This document shows, in pieces, positions 28,703-40,949 of a stretch of 64,000 nt of DNA; position 1 is the stretch's first letter, and every line of letters begins with the position of its first letter. Below the pieces are notes generated by a model. That model saw nothing but the letters and a program-made list of their open reading frames with translations, made no database searches and was not told the origin of the DNA. The stretch is from Caulobacter sp. 602-2 (GTDB lineage Bacteria; Pseudomonadota; Alphaproteobacteria; Caulobacterales; Caulobacteraceae): contig NZ_JAAKGT010000001.1 in assembly GCF_011043625.1 (NCBI RefSeq), positions 434,001 to 498,000 of the forward strand. Direction: 5' to 3'. The position numbers were made by a program, and so were the translations under genes.

Positions 28703-29689
28703 ATGTTCACGCGTCGCACGCTTGCGTCCGGCCTGGGCGCGTCGCTGGCGCTGGGCGCCGCGCCGTTCTCCGCCCACGCTTTCTCGCCCAGCCAGATCCC
28801 GCAGGAAACGCCCGCCGCGCCGCCGCCGGCCGCGCCGCTGCCGCTCTACGTCATCGACGCGGCGATCGACGATTCGGAGCGGATGACCGTCGAGACCATG
28901 ATCAACGGCCGCGGGCCCTATCGCTTCGTCGTCGATTCGGGCGCCGACCGGTCGGTGGTCTCCGAGACCCTGGCCGCCAGCCTGGCCCTGCCGCGAGGGC
29001 GCGACGTCATGGTGCACGGCATCGGCGGCTCGGCAGTGACCCCCACGGCCCACATAGACCAGCTCGCCACCGGCGAGGCCCGCCTGGCCGGGGTGGAGCT
29101 TCCCATCCTGCCTCCGGGCCGCGTCGGCGGCGACGGCCTCCTGGGCGTCGACATCCTGCAGGACCGCGCGGTCGTCATGGACTTCAAGAAGAAGCGCCTG
29201 GAGGTCCGCCACAGCACGCCGGAATATCGCGGCTTCCGCCGGGCCCAGGAGGTCCAGGTCGTCGCCGACCAGAAGTTCGGCCGCCTGACCATCGTCAACT
29301 GCCGGATCAACAACATCCGCACCCTGGCCTTCATCGACTCGGGGGCGGGCTCCTCGATCGGCAACATGGCCCTGTCGCGCGCCATCCAGGCCCGCCAGCG
29401 CAAGGACGCCGATCCGGCCGTGGCCGTGCGCCTGCAGGGCGTGGCCGGCGGCGAGACCATCGGCGAGTACCGGATCCTCAAGTCGATGAGCATGGGCGAC
29501 CTGCGCATGACCAACCTGGCCGTGGTCTTCGCCGACCTGCACATCTTCGATCACTGGAAGATCAGCGACAAACCCGCGATCCTGCTGGGCGTCGACGTGC
29601 TTCGGCTGTTCGCCCGGGTCGAGCTGGACTTCGGGGCCGAGCAGCTGCTGTTCCGGCTGGGAGCCCAGCGGCCGACGCTGCAGGCCTGA
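28703..29689 (+). CDS. exported retropepsin-like protein with two aspartyl-protease domains
   Basis: A 328-aa protein with a signal-like N-terminus (FTRRTLASGLGASLALGAAP). It contains two retropepsin-type active-site loops: VVDSGAD at Asp78 and FIDSGAG at Asp212, each with a later LLGVD-hydrophobic segment (LLGVDILQ and LLGVDVLR). Each half thus looks like a complete retropepsin/Asp_protease_2 domain, and the two could pair within one chain as in pepsin. Substrates are unknown. A GGAGG site precedes ATG 28703. The neighbours are rpmF and eno. Confidence 0.8.
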   Translation: MFTRRTLASGLGASLALGAAPFSAHAFSPSQIPQETPAAPPPAAPLPLYVIDAAIDDSERMTVETMINGRGPYRFVVDSGADRSVVSETLAASLALPRGRDVMVHGIGGSAVTPTAHIDQLATGEARLAGVELPILPPGRVGGDGLLGVDILQDRAVVMDFKKKRLEVRHSTPEYRGFRRAQEVQVVADQKFGRLTIVNCRINNIRTLAFIDSGAGSSIGNMALSRAIQARQRKDADPAVAVRLQGVAGGETIGEYRILKSMSMGDLRMTNLAVVFADLHIFDHWKISDKPAILLGVDVLRLFARVELDFGAEQLLFRLGAQRPTLQA

Positions 29690-29753
29690 CGCCGCGGAAC
29701 TTAGAGCTCGTCGAACATTGGTCCCGGTTGCGGCGACGCGGCGGCGCGGCTAA

Positions 29754-31064
<1,311 letters not shown>

Positions 31065-31093
31065 TCGGTTCGATCCCTCGGATCAAGATCAAG

Positions 31094-31127
31094 AGCGCGT
31101 CGGGTTCGCCCGGCGCGCTTTTTGTTT
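31094..31127 (+). terminator. Rho-independent terminator of eno
   Basis: An 11-bp stem AGCGCGTCGGG (31094-31104) with CCCGGCGCGCT (31109-31119), one G-T pair, a TTCG loop and a TTTTTGTTT tail. Confidence 0.85.
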
Positions 31128-31131
31128 GGGC

Positions 31132-32028
31132 TCAGCCGTCCAGCCGGTCGAGCCAGCGCAGGAAGTCGTCGGCCCAGGCCGCTTCCGGCGCGGGCGGTTG
31201 CGAACGCAGGGCGAAGCCGTGGCCGCCGGTCGGAAAGATCCGCAGCTCGGCCTGGCCTCCCGCGGCGACGATGGCTTCGGCCGCCTCGCGGCTGTTGCGG
31301 ACGTCGACCTTCGGGTCGTCCTCGGCGTGGAGCAGGAAGGCCTTGGTCGGCGCGCCGAAGCCGTGAAAGGGCGTCGCGCTCCTGGGCGCTTGCGGGCGAT
31401 TGAGCCACGCATAGCCCAGGCCGACGAAGTCGGGCAGGGAAGGGCGCGCATCCAGTTCGTCGACGATCGGGTAAAGGGCGCCGCCGCCGCGCGAGGCCAG
31501 GGCCGCGGCGATCGTGCCGCCGGCCGAAAAGCCCAGAGCGCCGGTCTTCGCTCCGCCGGCCTTGCTGCGCAGCAGCCGCAAGGCGCGCTGAGCGTCCTGC
31601 AGCGGAGCATCGGAGCCCGCCGCCCAGCCGTCGCGCGGCAACCGATAGAGCAGGACGCCCGCCTGGATGTCGTTGGCCGCCAGCCAGCGGGCGATGTCGT
31701 AACCCTCCTTGCCGATCACGACCTTGCTGAAGCCGCCGCCGGGCACGACCAGGACGGAAGCCTTGGGGCGCCCGCCCTTCGCCAGCGGATAGAGCGACAG
31801 GGTAGGGCGGCGTACGCCCTCGATCGAATAGTCCACCCGCCCGTCGGGCCAGTTATAGGTCACGCGGCGCTCCTCAACGCCGACGCGCTCGCAGCCGGGC
31901 GGCCCGCCGGGCCAGAGCTCGAAGGTCTCGGGTGCGGTCTGCGCCCCAGTCGGCGTCGCTCCCGCCAGCACCGCCGCGCCGCCGACGGCCAGCACGCGCC
32001 GCCGGTTCCAGTCAGATGTCATAGCCAT
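31132..32028 (-). CDS. exported alpha/beta-hydrolase (esterase-like)
   Basis: A 298-aa protein with an N-terminal RRRVLAVGGAAVLAG stretch that could be a Tat or Sec signal. The oxyanion segment is VVPGGGFSKV, the nucleophile elbow is GFSAGG, the acid is likely in HAEDDPKVD and the histidine in GGHGFAL. This pattern matches the BD-FAE/acetylxylan-esterase branch of the alpha/beta-hydrolases. ATG 32022, six bases downstream, is an alternative start with a better-spaced GGGGA site. It lies 26 bp after another exported protein gene, probably in the same operon. Confidence 0.8.
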   Translation of the reverse strand: MAMTSDWNRRRVLAVGGAAVLAGATPTGAQTAPETFELWPGGPPGCERVGVEERRVTYNWPDGRVDYSIEGVRRPTLSLYPLAKGGRPKASVLVVPGGGFSKVVIGKEGYDIARWLAANDIQAGVLLYRLPRDGWAAGSDAPLQDAQRALRLLRSKAGGAKTGALGFSAGGTIAAALASRGGGALYPIVDELDARPSLPDFVGLGYAWLNRPQAPRSATPFHGFGAPTKAFLLHAEDDPKVDVRNSREAAEAIVAAGGQAELRIFPTGGHGFALRSQPPAPEAAWADDFLRWLDRLDG

Positions 32029-32054
32029 GTCCCCGTTTGGCGGAAGGCGGCTGC

Positions 32055-32645
32055 TCAGCCCTTCAACAGCTGCGCCCTGGCCTTCACGTCGGCCAGGGTG
32101 ATGTCCTTCTTCATGACCATGTAGCCGGTCACGGCGTGCCAGGCGTCTTCGCCGACTCCGCCGGTGTCGCCATCCGTGACCGAGCCGGTGACGCGATCGG
32201 TGGTCGGCATCACCGGCTTGCCGGGCAGGGGGATATCGCCCAGCACCAGATCGTTGGCGTCGCTGGTGCGATTGCGCCAGCCGCAGGTCTCGAACCGCAC
32301 CAGGCGTTCAGGGGCGAAGGCCTGGGTCAGCAGCATCAGCTTCATGGTGCCGGTCGCGGCGACCTCGGCCTGCTGCATCGCCTTGACCTCCAGGCGCGAG
32401 ACGGCGCGGCCGTAGGTCACCCAGCGGTCTTCGCCCTCCCAGAGCGTGCGGAAGATGGAGGCGTTCATGGGGATCACCAGTCCGCCCCCGAAATCGAGCC
32501 GGGGTGGGTCGCCCTTGATCATGTTGGGGCCGCCTCGACGGCCTTTGACGACGCCGTCCTCGCTGCGCTGGCGCGCGGCCGCGGGAAGGGCGAGGGCGGT
32601 CCCCGCCAGCGCAAGCATGAGCTCTCGACGAAGCACGTCGTTCAT
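32055..32645 (-). CDS. exported protein of unknown function
   Basis: A 196-aa protein I do not recognise. The N-terminus (LRRELMLALAGTALALPAAA) reads as a signal peptide. The mature part is rich in beta-prone segments such as LDFGGGLVIPMNA and RWVTYGRAVSRLEV, contains one Cys (ETCGW) and ends in a helical ITLADVKARAQLL. It precedes the alpha/beta-hydrolase by 26 bp, so the two may be cotranscribed and exported together. ATG 32645 has a run of Gs directly before it, which makes the ribosome site unusual. Confidence 0.6.
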   Translation of the reverse strand: MNDVLRRELMLALAGTALALPAAARQRSEDGVVKGRRGGPNMIKGDPPRLDFGGGLVIPMNASIFRTLWEGEDRWVTYGRAVSRLEVKAMQQAEVAATGTMKLMLLTQAFAPERLVRFETCGWRNRTSDANDLVLGDIPLPGKPVMPTTDRVTGSVTDGDTGGVGEDAWHAVTGYMVMKKDITLADVKARAQLLKG

Positions 32646-33039
32646 CCCCCTGCATCCCCCCGGGGCGCGTCGACCTGGCGACACTCATGGATGAGCGCCT
32701 AGCGGTCAAATCAACCCGTGGGCGTCATTCCGCTGCCCTGACGGTGGCGATTCTGAGACGCGGGCGCCTCAGAAACAGGCTTCACCGGCGCTCGACCAAA
32801 AAAGTTCGACCACATTTTTTCTATAAGCGCGGCTGATCCTAGAAAAACAGAGGTTTCCGATGCTCTCGCGGGTGCGAAGGAAATGCCGCGATGCGGTATC
32901 TCGATGCCCCTGAAACGGTCTCACTTGAAAGTATTTTCGCGTCGATCGCAGGGGACTTGCAAGCCCTTTGCGGCGTTGGGGATTTAGACCGTGTTAAGCA
33001 CGTTCTGGCAGCCTATAGCTCCCTGTCCGGGATTCGCCG
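32646..33039. promoter_or_regulatory. long non-coding leader/promoter region of ftsB-pdh
   Basis: About 390 bases between divergent genes with no convincing gene. Bases 32795-32860 are markedly AT-rich for this genome (runs of A and T around AAAAAAGTTCGACCACATTT), fitting a promoter. Downstream lie a possible 17-codon frame from about 32860 and a 66-codon frame at 32891 that overlaps ftsB; neither has a recognisable product. Confidence 0.45.
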
Positions 33040-33336
33040 ATGTTCGCTCGACTGCAACCCTACCTGCCGACCGCGGCGCTTCTTCTCCTGATCACGTACT
33101 TCGTCTTTCACGCTCTGACGGGCGAGAGAGGCCTGCTTTCCTCGTCTCAACGCAACGCGGACTTGGCCGCCAAGACGATGGAACTTAAGAAGATCCGCGC
33201 TGAGAGGATGGACCTGGAGGCCCGGGCTCGTCTATTACGCAGCGGCAGCTTGTCGGCCGATCTTCTGGAGGAACGTGCGCGTTCGCTCCTTGGATACGCC
33301 GATCCCAAGGACTACGTGATCCGCACCAAGCGCTGA
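33040..33336 (+). CDS. ftsB: FtsB/DivIC-type septum formation initiator
   Basis: A 98-aa bitopic division protein. It has a short cytoplasmic start, one helix (TAALLLLITYFVFHALTG), then a coiled-coil segment (about residues 33-70: RNADLAAKTMELKKIRAERMD) and a short C-terminal domain ending LLGYADPKDYVI. In other bacteria FtsB bridges FtsL and FtsQ in the divisome. Its place between eno and pdhA is conserved in alphaproteobacteria. Confidence 0.88.
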   Translation: MFARLQPYLPTAALLLLITYFVFHALTGERGLLSSSQRNADLAAKTMELKKIRAERMDLEARARLLRSGSLSADLLEERARSLLGYADPKDYVIRTKR

Positions 33337-33511
33337 GCTGGGTCGGTTCTCGCCGGTCCGAAGCTGCCTTGTAGACCACGCTTCGAGTTGCAGCTCGAGG
33401 GGCGGTCTAGGCGTCAACACGAGCGCGTTCCTGCGCCAAAAGCCGTTTCGCGGCGGGCAATGGAAGCCTCTGAGATGAAGGCCGTTATGATGATTGGCCA
33501 GGGAGAGTTTA

Positions 33512-34543
33512 ATGGCGCGAACGCGCAAGGGTGAAGCCCCGGCGGAGAAGGCTACCGACACCGGTGTCAACGCCTTCGTCGGCAAGGAAGAGCTTCTCAA
33601 ATTCTATCAGGACATGCTGCTGATCCGCCGCTTCGAGGAGCGTGCTGGCCAGCTTTACGGCATGGGCCTGATCGGCGGGTTCTGCCACCTCTACATCGGT
33701 CAGGAAGCCATTGCGGTCGGCATGCAGTCGATCTCGCACAAGGGTGACCAGATCATCACCGGTTACCGTGACCACGGCCACATGCTGGCCGCCGGCATGG
33801 ACCCGAAGGAAGTCATGGCCGAGCTCACCGGTCGCGCTGGCGGTTCGTCGCGCGGCAAGGGCGGCTCGATGCACATGTTCGACATCGCCACCGGCTTCTA
33901 CGGCGGCCACGGCATCGTCGGCGCCCAGGTGGCGCTCGGCACCGGCCTGGCGCTGGCCAACCACTACCAGGGCAACGGCAACGTCTCGTACGCCTACTTC
34001 GGCGACGGCGCGGCCAACCAGGGCCAGGTCTACGAAAGCTTCAACATGGCCCAGCTGTGGAAGCTGCCGGTCGTGTACGTGATCGAGAACAACCAGTACG
34101 CCATGGGCACCAGCGTCGAGCGTTCGGCGTCGGAAACCGCCTTCCACAAGCGCGGCGTCTCGTTCCGGATCCCGGGCGAGGAAGTCGACGGCATGGACGT
34201 GGTGGCCGTGCGTGAAGCCGGCGCTCGCGCCAGCGAGCACGCCCGTAGCGGCCAGGGTCCCTACATCCTCGAGATGAAGACCTACCGCTACCGTGGTCAC
34301 TCGATGTCGGACCCGGCCAAGTACCGCACCAAGGAAGAAGTCGACGAGGTCAAGACGACCCGCGATCCGATCGACCACATCAAGGAACGCCTGGCCGCGG
34401 CCGGCGTCACCGAGGACGATCTGAAGACGGTCGACGCCGAAGTGAAGCGTATCGTGGCCGAAGCGGCCGAGTTCGCCCGCACCAGCCCCGAGCCGGATCC
34501 CTCCGAACTCTACACCGACGTATACCTGGAGGCCGCCGAGTGA
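33512..34543 (+). CDS. pdhA: pyruvate dehydrogenase E1 component, alpha subunit
   Basis: A 343-aa thiamine-diphosphate enzyme subunit that decarboxylates pyruvate. The TPP/magnesium motif is [14 protein letters not shown] ending in NN; the phosphorylation-loop region of mitochondrial homologues corresponds to [14 protein letters not shown] 33512 has GGGAG 7 bases upstream, better than the in-frame TTG at 33494. The stop overlaps pdhB as GTGA. Confidence 0.97.
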   Translation: MARTRKGEAPAEKATDTGVNAFVGKEELLKFYQDMLLIRRFEERAGQLYGMGLIGGFCHLYIGQEAIAVGMQSISHKGDQIITGYRDHGHMLAAGMDPKEVMAELTGRAGGSSRGKGGSMHMFDIATGFYGGHGIVGAQVALGTGLALANHYQGNGNVSYAYFGDGAANQGQVYESFNMAQLWKLPVVYVIENNQYAMGTSVERSASETAFHKRGVSFRIPGEEVDGMDVVAVREAGARASEHARSGQGPYILEMKTYRYRGHSMSDPAKYRTKEEVDEVKTTRDPIDHIKERLAAAGVTEDDLKTVDAEVKRIVAEAAEFARTSPEPDPSELYTDVYLEAAE

Positions 34544-35895
34544 CGGACATCCTGATGCCCGCCCTTTCTCCGACCATGGAGGAAGGCACCCTGGCCAAGT
34601 GGCTGGTCAAGGAAGGCGACACCATCAAGGCCGGCGACGTGATCGCCGAGATCGAAACCGACAAGGCGACGATGGAAGTCGAAGCCGTCGACGAGGGCGT
34701 GGTCGAGGCCATCCTCGTCCCGGCCGGCTCGGAGAACGTCAAGGTCAACACGATCATCGCCAAGCTGGCCGGTGAAGACGGCGCCTCGGCGTCGGCCGCT
34801 CCGGCCGCCGCCCCGGTGGTCGCCGAAGCCGCTCCGGCTCCGGTCGCCGCGGCTCCGGCCCCGATCGCCGCCGCCTCGAACTTCGCGGATCCGGAACTGC
34901 CGGAAGGCACCCCGACCAAGAAGATCACCGTGCGCGACGCCCTGCGCGACGCCATGGCCGAAGAGATGCGCCGCGACGACCGCGTGTTCCTGATGGGCGA
35001 GGAAGTCGCCCAGTACCAGGGCGCCTACAAGGTCAGCCGCGAACTCCTGCAGGAGTTCGGCGACAAGCGCGTCATCGACACCCCGATCACCGAGCACGGC
35101 TTCGCCGGCATGGGCGTCGGCGCGGCGATGGCGGGCCTGAAGCCCATCGTCGAGTTCATGACTTGGAACTTCGCCATGCAGGCGATCGACCACATCATCA
35201 ACTCGGCCGCCAAGACGCTCTACATGTCGGGCGGTCAGATCAAGTCGTCGATCGTGTTCCGCGGTCCGAACGGCGCGGCTTCGCGCGTCGGCGCCCAGCA
35301 CAGCCAGGACTACGCGGCCTGGTACGGCAACATTCCGGGCCTGAAGGTCATCGCGCCGTACGACGCGGCCGACGCCAAGGGCCTGCTGAAGGCCGCCATC
35401 CGCGATCCGAACCCGATCGTCTTCCTCGAACACGAGATGATGTACGGCCACGAGTTCGACATCCCGGACGTCGAGGACTACGTCGTGCCGATCGGCAAGG
35501 CCAAGGTTCGCCGTCAGGGCACGGACGTGACCCTGGTCGCCTACAGCCGCATGGTGGGCTTCGCCCTGCAAGCCGCTGAAGCGCTGGCCGCCGAAGGCAT
35601 CTCGGCCGAGGTCGTCGACCTGCGGACCATCCGTCCGATGGACCACGCGACGATCCTGGAAAGCGTCAAGAAGACCAACCGCCTGGTCACGGTCGAGGAA
35701 GGCTGGGGCCCGATGGGCGTCGGTTCCGAGATCGTCGCCCGCATCACGGAGTTCGGCTTCGACTACCTGGACGCCCCGCCGCTGCGGGTCCACCAGGAAG
35801 ACGTGCCGCTGCCCTATGCGGCCAACCTGGAAGCCCTGTCGCTGCCGTCGGTCGACAAGATCGTCAAGGCGGCCAAGGCGGTCTGCTACCGCTAA
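34540..35895 (+). CDS. pdhB: pyruvate dehydrogenase E1 component, beta subunit with lipoyl domain
   Basis: A 451-aa protein with an N-terminal lipoyl domain (residues 1-78, lipoyl lysine Lys42 in ETDKATM), an Ala/Pro-rich linker (about 80-120) and the E1 beta catalytic domain from about residue 125 ([15 protein letters not shown] onward). The lipoyl domain on E1 beta is an alphaproteobacterial arrangement; together with E2 it adds lipoyl groups to the complex. The start is GTG 34540 in a GTGA overlap with pdhA. Confidence 0.97.
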   Translation: MTDILMPALSPTMEEGTLAKWLVKEGDTIKAGDVIAEIETDKATMEVEAVDEGVVEAILVPAGSENVKVNTIIAKLAGEDGASASAAPAAAPVVAEAAPAPVAAAPAPIAAASNFADPELPEGTPTKKITVRDALRDAMAEEMRRDDRVFLMGEEVAQYQGAYKVSRELLQEFGDKRVIDTPITEHGFAGMGVGAAMAGLKPIVEFMTWNFAMQAIDHIINSAAKTLYMSGGQIKSSIVFRGPNGAASRVGAQHSQDYAAWYGNIPGLKVIAPYDAADAKGLLKAAIRDPNPIVFLEHEMMYGHEFDIPDVEDYVVPIGKAKVRRQGTDVTLVAYSRMVGFALQAAEALAAEGISAEVVDLRTIRPMDHATILESVKKTNRLVTVEEGWGPMGVGSEIVARITEFGFDYLDAPPLRVHQEDVPLPYAANLEALSLPSVDKIVKAAKAVCYR

Positions 35896-35902
35896 GACCG
35901 GC

Positions 35903-35933
35903 GCGGCCCCCGCTCCTGATGGGCGGGGGCCGC
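35903..35933 (+). other. hairpin between pdhB and pdhC
   Basis: A perfect 11-bp stem GCGGCCCCCGC (35903-35913) with GCGGGGGCCGC (35923-35933) and a 9-base loop. There is no T-run, so it may stabilise or process the transcript and adjust pdhC level rather than end transcription. Confidence 0.5.
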
Positions 35934-36033
35934 ATCGTCTTGGCCAACGAATTCATCCCGCCCCAGGGCGGGGTATCGTGGACGCCGGCCAGCTTGGTCG
36001 AAGCCGTCCCGAACGCTTGAGGAAAGAGCTCAA

Positions 36034-37338
36034 ATGTCGATCGACATCCTGATGCCCGCCCTGTCGCCCACCATGGAAGAGGGCACCCTCGCCAAGTGGC
36101 ACGTCAAGGTCGGCGACACCGTCAAGGCCGGCGACGTCATCGCCGAGATCGAGACCGACAAGGCCACGATGGAAGTCGAAGCCGTCGATGAAGGCGTTAT
36201 CGAAGCCATCCTGGTCGAGGCCGGGACCGAGAACGTCAAGGTCAACGCGCTGATCGCCAAGCTGGCGGGCGAGGGCGAGAGCCCCGCGCCGGCTCCGACC
36301 GCTGCGCCCGCCGCCGCCGTGGCCAAGGCCCCGAAGGCCGCCGCTCCGGCTCCCGCTGCTGCTCCGGCCGCGCCGGCCGCTCCGGCTCCGGCCGCCCCCG
36401 TCGCCGCCGACGGTTCGCGCGTCTTCGCCTCGCCGCTGGCCCGCCGCCTGGCCGCCGCCGCCAATCTCGACCTGAAGTCCATCAAGGGCTCGGGCCCGCA
36501 CGGCCGCGTCGTCAAGTCGGACGTCGAAGCCGCCAAGTCGGGCGGCGCGCCGGCCGCCAAGGCCGCGCCGGCTCCCGCCGCTGCTGCTTCGGCCCCGGCC
36601 GCCGAGCCGCGGAAGGTGCAATCGCTGGAGCAGATGGGCATCCCCGCCGGCTCCTACGACCTCGTCCCGCTGGACGGCATGCGCAAGACCATCGCGCGCC
36701 GCCTGACGGAAAGCTTCCGCGACGTGCCGCACTTCCCGCTGACGATCGACATCGAGCTGGACGGCCTGCTGGCCGCCCGCTCGAAGATCAACAGCCTGCT
36801 GGAAGGCCAGGGCGTGAAGGTGTCGGTCAACGACATCGTCATCAAGGCCGCCGCCGTGGCGCTCAAGCGCGTGCCGGAGGCCAACGCCTCCTACACGCCC
36901 GAAGGCATCGCCATGCACAAGCATGCCGACATCGCCGTGGCCGTGGCCATCGACGGTGGTTTGATCACTCCGATCATCCGCGCCGCCGAGACCAAGGGTC
37001 TGGCCCAGATCTCGGCCGAGATGAAGGACCTGGCCGCCCGCGCCAAGGCCAAGAAGCTGAAGCCCGAGGAATTCCAGGGCGGCACCTTCTCGGTCTCGAA
37101 CCTCGGTATGTTCGGCATCAAGGCCTTCTCGTCGATCATCAACGAGCCGCAAGGCGCGATCATGAGCGTCGGCGCCGGCGAGCAGCGTCCGGTGGTCAAG
37201 AACGGCCAACTGGCCGTGGCCACCGTCATGACCGTCACCCTGACCTGCGATCACCGCGTGGTCGACGGCGCGGTCGGCGCCAAGTTCCTGGCGGCCTTCA
37301 AGCCGCTGATCGAGGAACCGCTGACCCTGATCGTCTAA
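36034..37338 (+). CDS. pdhC: dihydrolipoamide acetyltransferase (E2) of pyruvate dehydrogenase
   Basis: A 434-aa E2 core protein. Domains in order: one lipoyl domain (lipoyl Lys43), an Ala/Pro-rich linker, the E1/E3-binding domain around residues 130-165 ([17 protein letters not shown]), a second flexible linker and the catalytic domain ending in [10 protein letters not shown] with the active-site His407. It transfers acetyl groups to CoA. The first 45 residues are nearly the same as those of the pdhB lipoyl domain, which suggests duplication or gene conversion. Confidence 0.97.
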   Translation: MSIDILMPALSPTMEEGTLAKWHVKVGDTVKAGDVIAEIETDKATMEVEAVDEGVIEAILVEAGTENVKVNALIAKLAGEGESPAPAPTAAPAAAVAKAPKAAAPAPAAAPAAPAAPAPAAPVAADGSRVFASPLARRLAAAANLDLKSIKGSGPHGRVVKSDVEAAKSGGAPAAKAAPAPAAAASAPAAEPRKVQSLEQMGIPAGSYDLVPLDGMRKTIARRLTESFRDVPHFPLTIDIELDGLLAARSKINSLLEGQGVKVSVNDIVIKAAAVALKRVPEANASYTPEGIAMHKHADIAVAVAIDGGLITPIIRAAETKGLAQISAEMKDLAARAKAKKLKPEEFQGGTFSVSNLGMFGIKAFSSIINEPQGAIMSVGAGEQRPVVKNGQLAVATVMTVTLTCDHRVVDGAVGAKFLAAFKPLIEEPLTLIV

Positions 37339-37354
37339 GGGCGGCCTTTCCCTT

Positions 37355-37394
37355 GAAATCCTCGCCTCGCGGTCAAACGCGGGGCGGGGATTTC
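37355..37394 (+). other. long hairpin downstream of pdhC
   Basis: A 17-bp stem with two G-T pairs, GAAATCCTCGCCTCGCG (37355-37371) with CGCGGGGCGGGGATTTC (37378-37394), and a 6-base loop. No T-run follows. It lies between pdhC and the peroxidase gene and may attenuate or process the message. Confidence 0.55.
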
Positions 37395-37461
37395 GAAAGC
37401 GGCCGGGCGAGGCCCCATCCTGGTCTTTTCAGGACGGGGACGGCCCCGGGGAGAACACGCG

Positions 37462-37938
37462 ATGTCGGTCTACGATTTCTCGGCCAAGACGCTTCAAGGC
37501 AAGGACGTCAGCCTGGCTGACTATCGCGGCCAGGTGCTGCTGATCGTCAACACCGCCAGCAAGTGCGGCCTGACCCCGCAGTACGAGGGCCTGGAAGCGC
37601 TCTACAAGGCGCACAAGGACCGCGGCCTGACGATCCTGGGCTTTCCCTGCAACCAGTTCGGCGCGCAGGAGCCGGGCACGGCGGAAGAGATCGGCGGCTT
37701 CTGCTCGCTGACCTACGACGTGACCTTCCCGATGATGGCCAAGATCGACGTCAACGGCCCCTCGGCTCACCCGCTCTACGCCTATCTGAAGAAGCAGCAG
37801 AAGGGCGTGCTGGGCACCGAGGGCATCAAGTGGAACTTCACCAAGTTCCTGATCGACCGCGACGGAAACGTCGTCGAGCGTTTCGCCCCGACCACCAAGC
37901 CTGAAGACCTCCAGGTCGCCGTCGAGGCGCTGTTATAG
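37462..37938 (+). CDS. glutathione peroxidase family protein (thiol peroxidase)
   Basis: A 158-aa thioredoxin-fold peroxidase. The peroxidatic residue is Cys35 in [10 protein letters not shown] (Cys, not selenocysteine), with the family motifs [13 protein letters not shown] and [10 protein letters not shown] supplying Gln and Trp. Such bacterial Cys-GPx enzymes usually use thioredoxin, with a resolving cysteine in the second motif. It is located between pdhC and lpdA, on the same strand, and may share their transcript. Confidence 0.92.
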   Translation: MSVYDFSAKTLQGKDVSLADYRGQVLLIVNTASKCGLTPQYEGLEALYKAHKDRGLTILGFPCNQFGAQEPGTAEEIGGFCSLTYDVTFPMMAKIDVNGPSAHPLYAYLKKQQKGVLGTEGIKWNFTKFLIDRDGNVVERFAPTTKPEDLQVAVEALL

Positions 37939-38018
37939 ATTTCCCAGGCCGGCCCCAAAGACCGGTCGTTCGACGCCGCCGCTCCCCCGCGCGGCGTCCA
38001 AGCTAGGGTAAGACAACT

Positions 38019-39419
<1,401 letters not shown>

Positions 39420-39481
39420 TCCGTCGTCGAACGATTTTCGCGGCGACTGTCGCGAAACTGTCGTTCAACTGTCGCATTAGG

Positions 39482-39517
39482 AAGGCCCGTTCGGAGCCCC
39501 CTCCGGACGGGCCTTTT
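39482..39517 (+). terminator. Rho-independent terminator of lpdA
   Basis: A 14-bp stem with one G-T pair, AAGGCCCGTTCGGA (39482-39495) with TCCGGACGGGCCTT (39502-39515), followed by TTC. It closes the pyruvate dehydrogenase cluster. Confidence 0.8.
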
Positions 39518-39535
39518 CATGTCCGGAGCAACGCC

Positions 39536-40948
39536 GTGCGCCGATCCGTCCTGCCCCTGCTGGCCACCAGCGCCCTTGGCCTCGCGTCGCCCGCCTTCGC
39601 TCAGGACGGCGCCATTAGCGCCGATGAGGCCGCCGCCATGCGCGCCCAGATCTCGGCCCTGAAAGCCCAGATCCAACTGATGGAACAGAAGCTGGACGCG
39701 GCCACCGGCGCGCCGCAGAGCACGGCGGCTCCGGTTATCGCGACCGCGCCTCAGCCGGCGACGATCGCGGCGCCCGCGCCGTCCAAGGCCCCGCCGCCGA
39801 CCGAGATCGCCTGGAAGGGCTCGCCCCAGTTCACCGCCAGCGGCGGCCGCAGCTTCAAGGCCAAGGGCCGGATCCAGACCGACGTCGGCTATGTCGGCCG
39901 CCCTGACGGCTCGACGGACCGCGGCCTTGGCTACGCCGCCGAGATGCGCCGCATCCGCCTGGGTGGGGAAGGGGGCCTGGGCGCCGGCATCGGCTACAAG
40001 CTGGAGCTGGAACTGTCGGACAACAGCGTCGATCTGGTCGACACCTTCGTTACCTACAAGAACGGCGGCCTGCTGCTGTCGATCGGCAACCAGAACCAGT
40101 TCCAGTCTCTGGACGAACTGACCGGCGACACCTCCGGCTCGGTCATGGAGCGGGCGGCCTTCACCGACGCCTTCAACTTCGAGCGCCGCCTGGGGATCGC
40201 CGCCCAGTACGAGAAGGCCGCGTGGCTGCTGCAGGCGGGCCTTTTCGCCGACGACATCACTGCGCTGTCCAACGACAGCGATGGCGAGACCGGCGGCGAC
40301 GAGAACAACAGCTACGGCCTCGACGGGCGCCTCGTCTATGCGCCCAAACTGGGCGACGCCCAGCTGCACTTCGGCGGCTCTGCCCACTGGCGCGACCTCA
40401 AGCGGGTCGGCGACGCCGGCACGCGCTACCGCCAGCGACCGTTCGTGCACACCAGCAACACCCGCCTGATCGGGACCTCTACCCTCGACGTCAAGGACGA
40501 GGCCCACTACGGCCTGGAGGCCGCCTTCGTGCGCGGCCGCCTGCATGGCGCTGCCGAGACCCACTGGCTGCGAAGCGACCTGGCCGCGGGCCCCGATGCG
40601 GAGTTCTTCGGCGGCTATGCCGAGCTCGGCTGGTTCCTGACCGACGACACCCGCGGTTACAAGGGCGGCATCTTCGATCGCGCCAAGCCGAGGAAGCCGC
40701 TCGGCGGCGGGGGCCTCGGCGCAGTGCAGGTCAACGCCCGCTACGACTATCTCGATCTCAACGACGGCGTGATCGTCGGCGGCCGCCAGGACGCCTGGAT
40801 CGCCGCGCTGATCTGGCAGCCGGTCGAGTTCCTGCGCTTCAACGTCAACTACGCCTACCTCTCGTACCAGGACGCCACGCCCCTGGCCGGCGGCGATCGG
40901 GACTACGGCGTGCACGTGACGGGTGCGCGCATGGAACTGGATTTCTAG
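39536..40948 (+). CDS. outer-membrane porin, OprO/OprP-like
   Basis: A 470-aa predicted porin. A signal peptide (LPLLATSALGLASPAFA) is followed by a coiled-coil-like stretch (AAAMRAQISALKAQIQLMEQKLD), a Pro-rich linker and a 16-strand-type barrel with GIGYKLELELSD and FRFNVNYAYL-like strands, ending in MELDF with a terminal Phe. This matches the phosphate-selective porin O/P family; the solute is not proven. The start GTG 39536 has GGAGC upstream and lies just after the lpdA terminator. Confidence 0.8.
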   Translation: MRRSVLPLLATSALGLASPAFAQDGAISADEAAAMRAQISALKAQIQLMEQKLDAATGAPQSTAAPVIATAPQPATIAAPAPSKAPPPTEIAWKGSPQFTASGGRSFKAKGRIQTDVGYVGRPDGSTDRGLGYAAEMRRIRLGGEGGLGAGIGYKLELELSDNSVDLVDTFVTYKNGGLLLSIGNQNQFQSLDELTGDTSGSVMERAAFTDAFNFERRLGIAAQYEKAAWLLQAGLFADDITALSNDSDGETGGDENNSYGLDGRLVYAPKLGDAQLHFGGSAHWRDLKRVGDAGTRYRQRPFVHTSNTRLIGTSTLDVKDEAHYGLEAAFVRGRLHGAAETHWLRSDLAAGPDAEFFGGYAELGWFLTDDTRGYKGGIFDRAKPRKPLGGGGLGAVQVNARYDYLDLNDGVIVGGRQDAWIAALIWQPVEFLRFNVNYAYLSYQDATPLAGGDRDYGVHVTGARMELDF

Positions 40949-40949
40949 G

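Noticed and set aside
32891..33091. A 66-codon frame upstream of and overlapping ftsB
   Set aside because: It overlaps the ftsB start in another frame and has no recognisable product or conserved pattern; ftsB has a clear family match.
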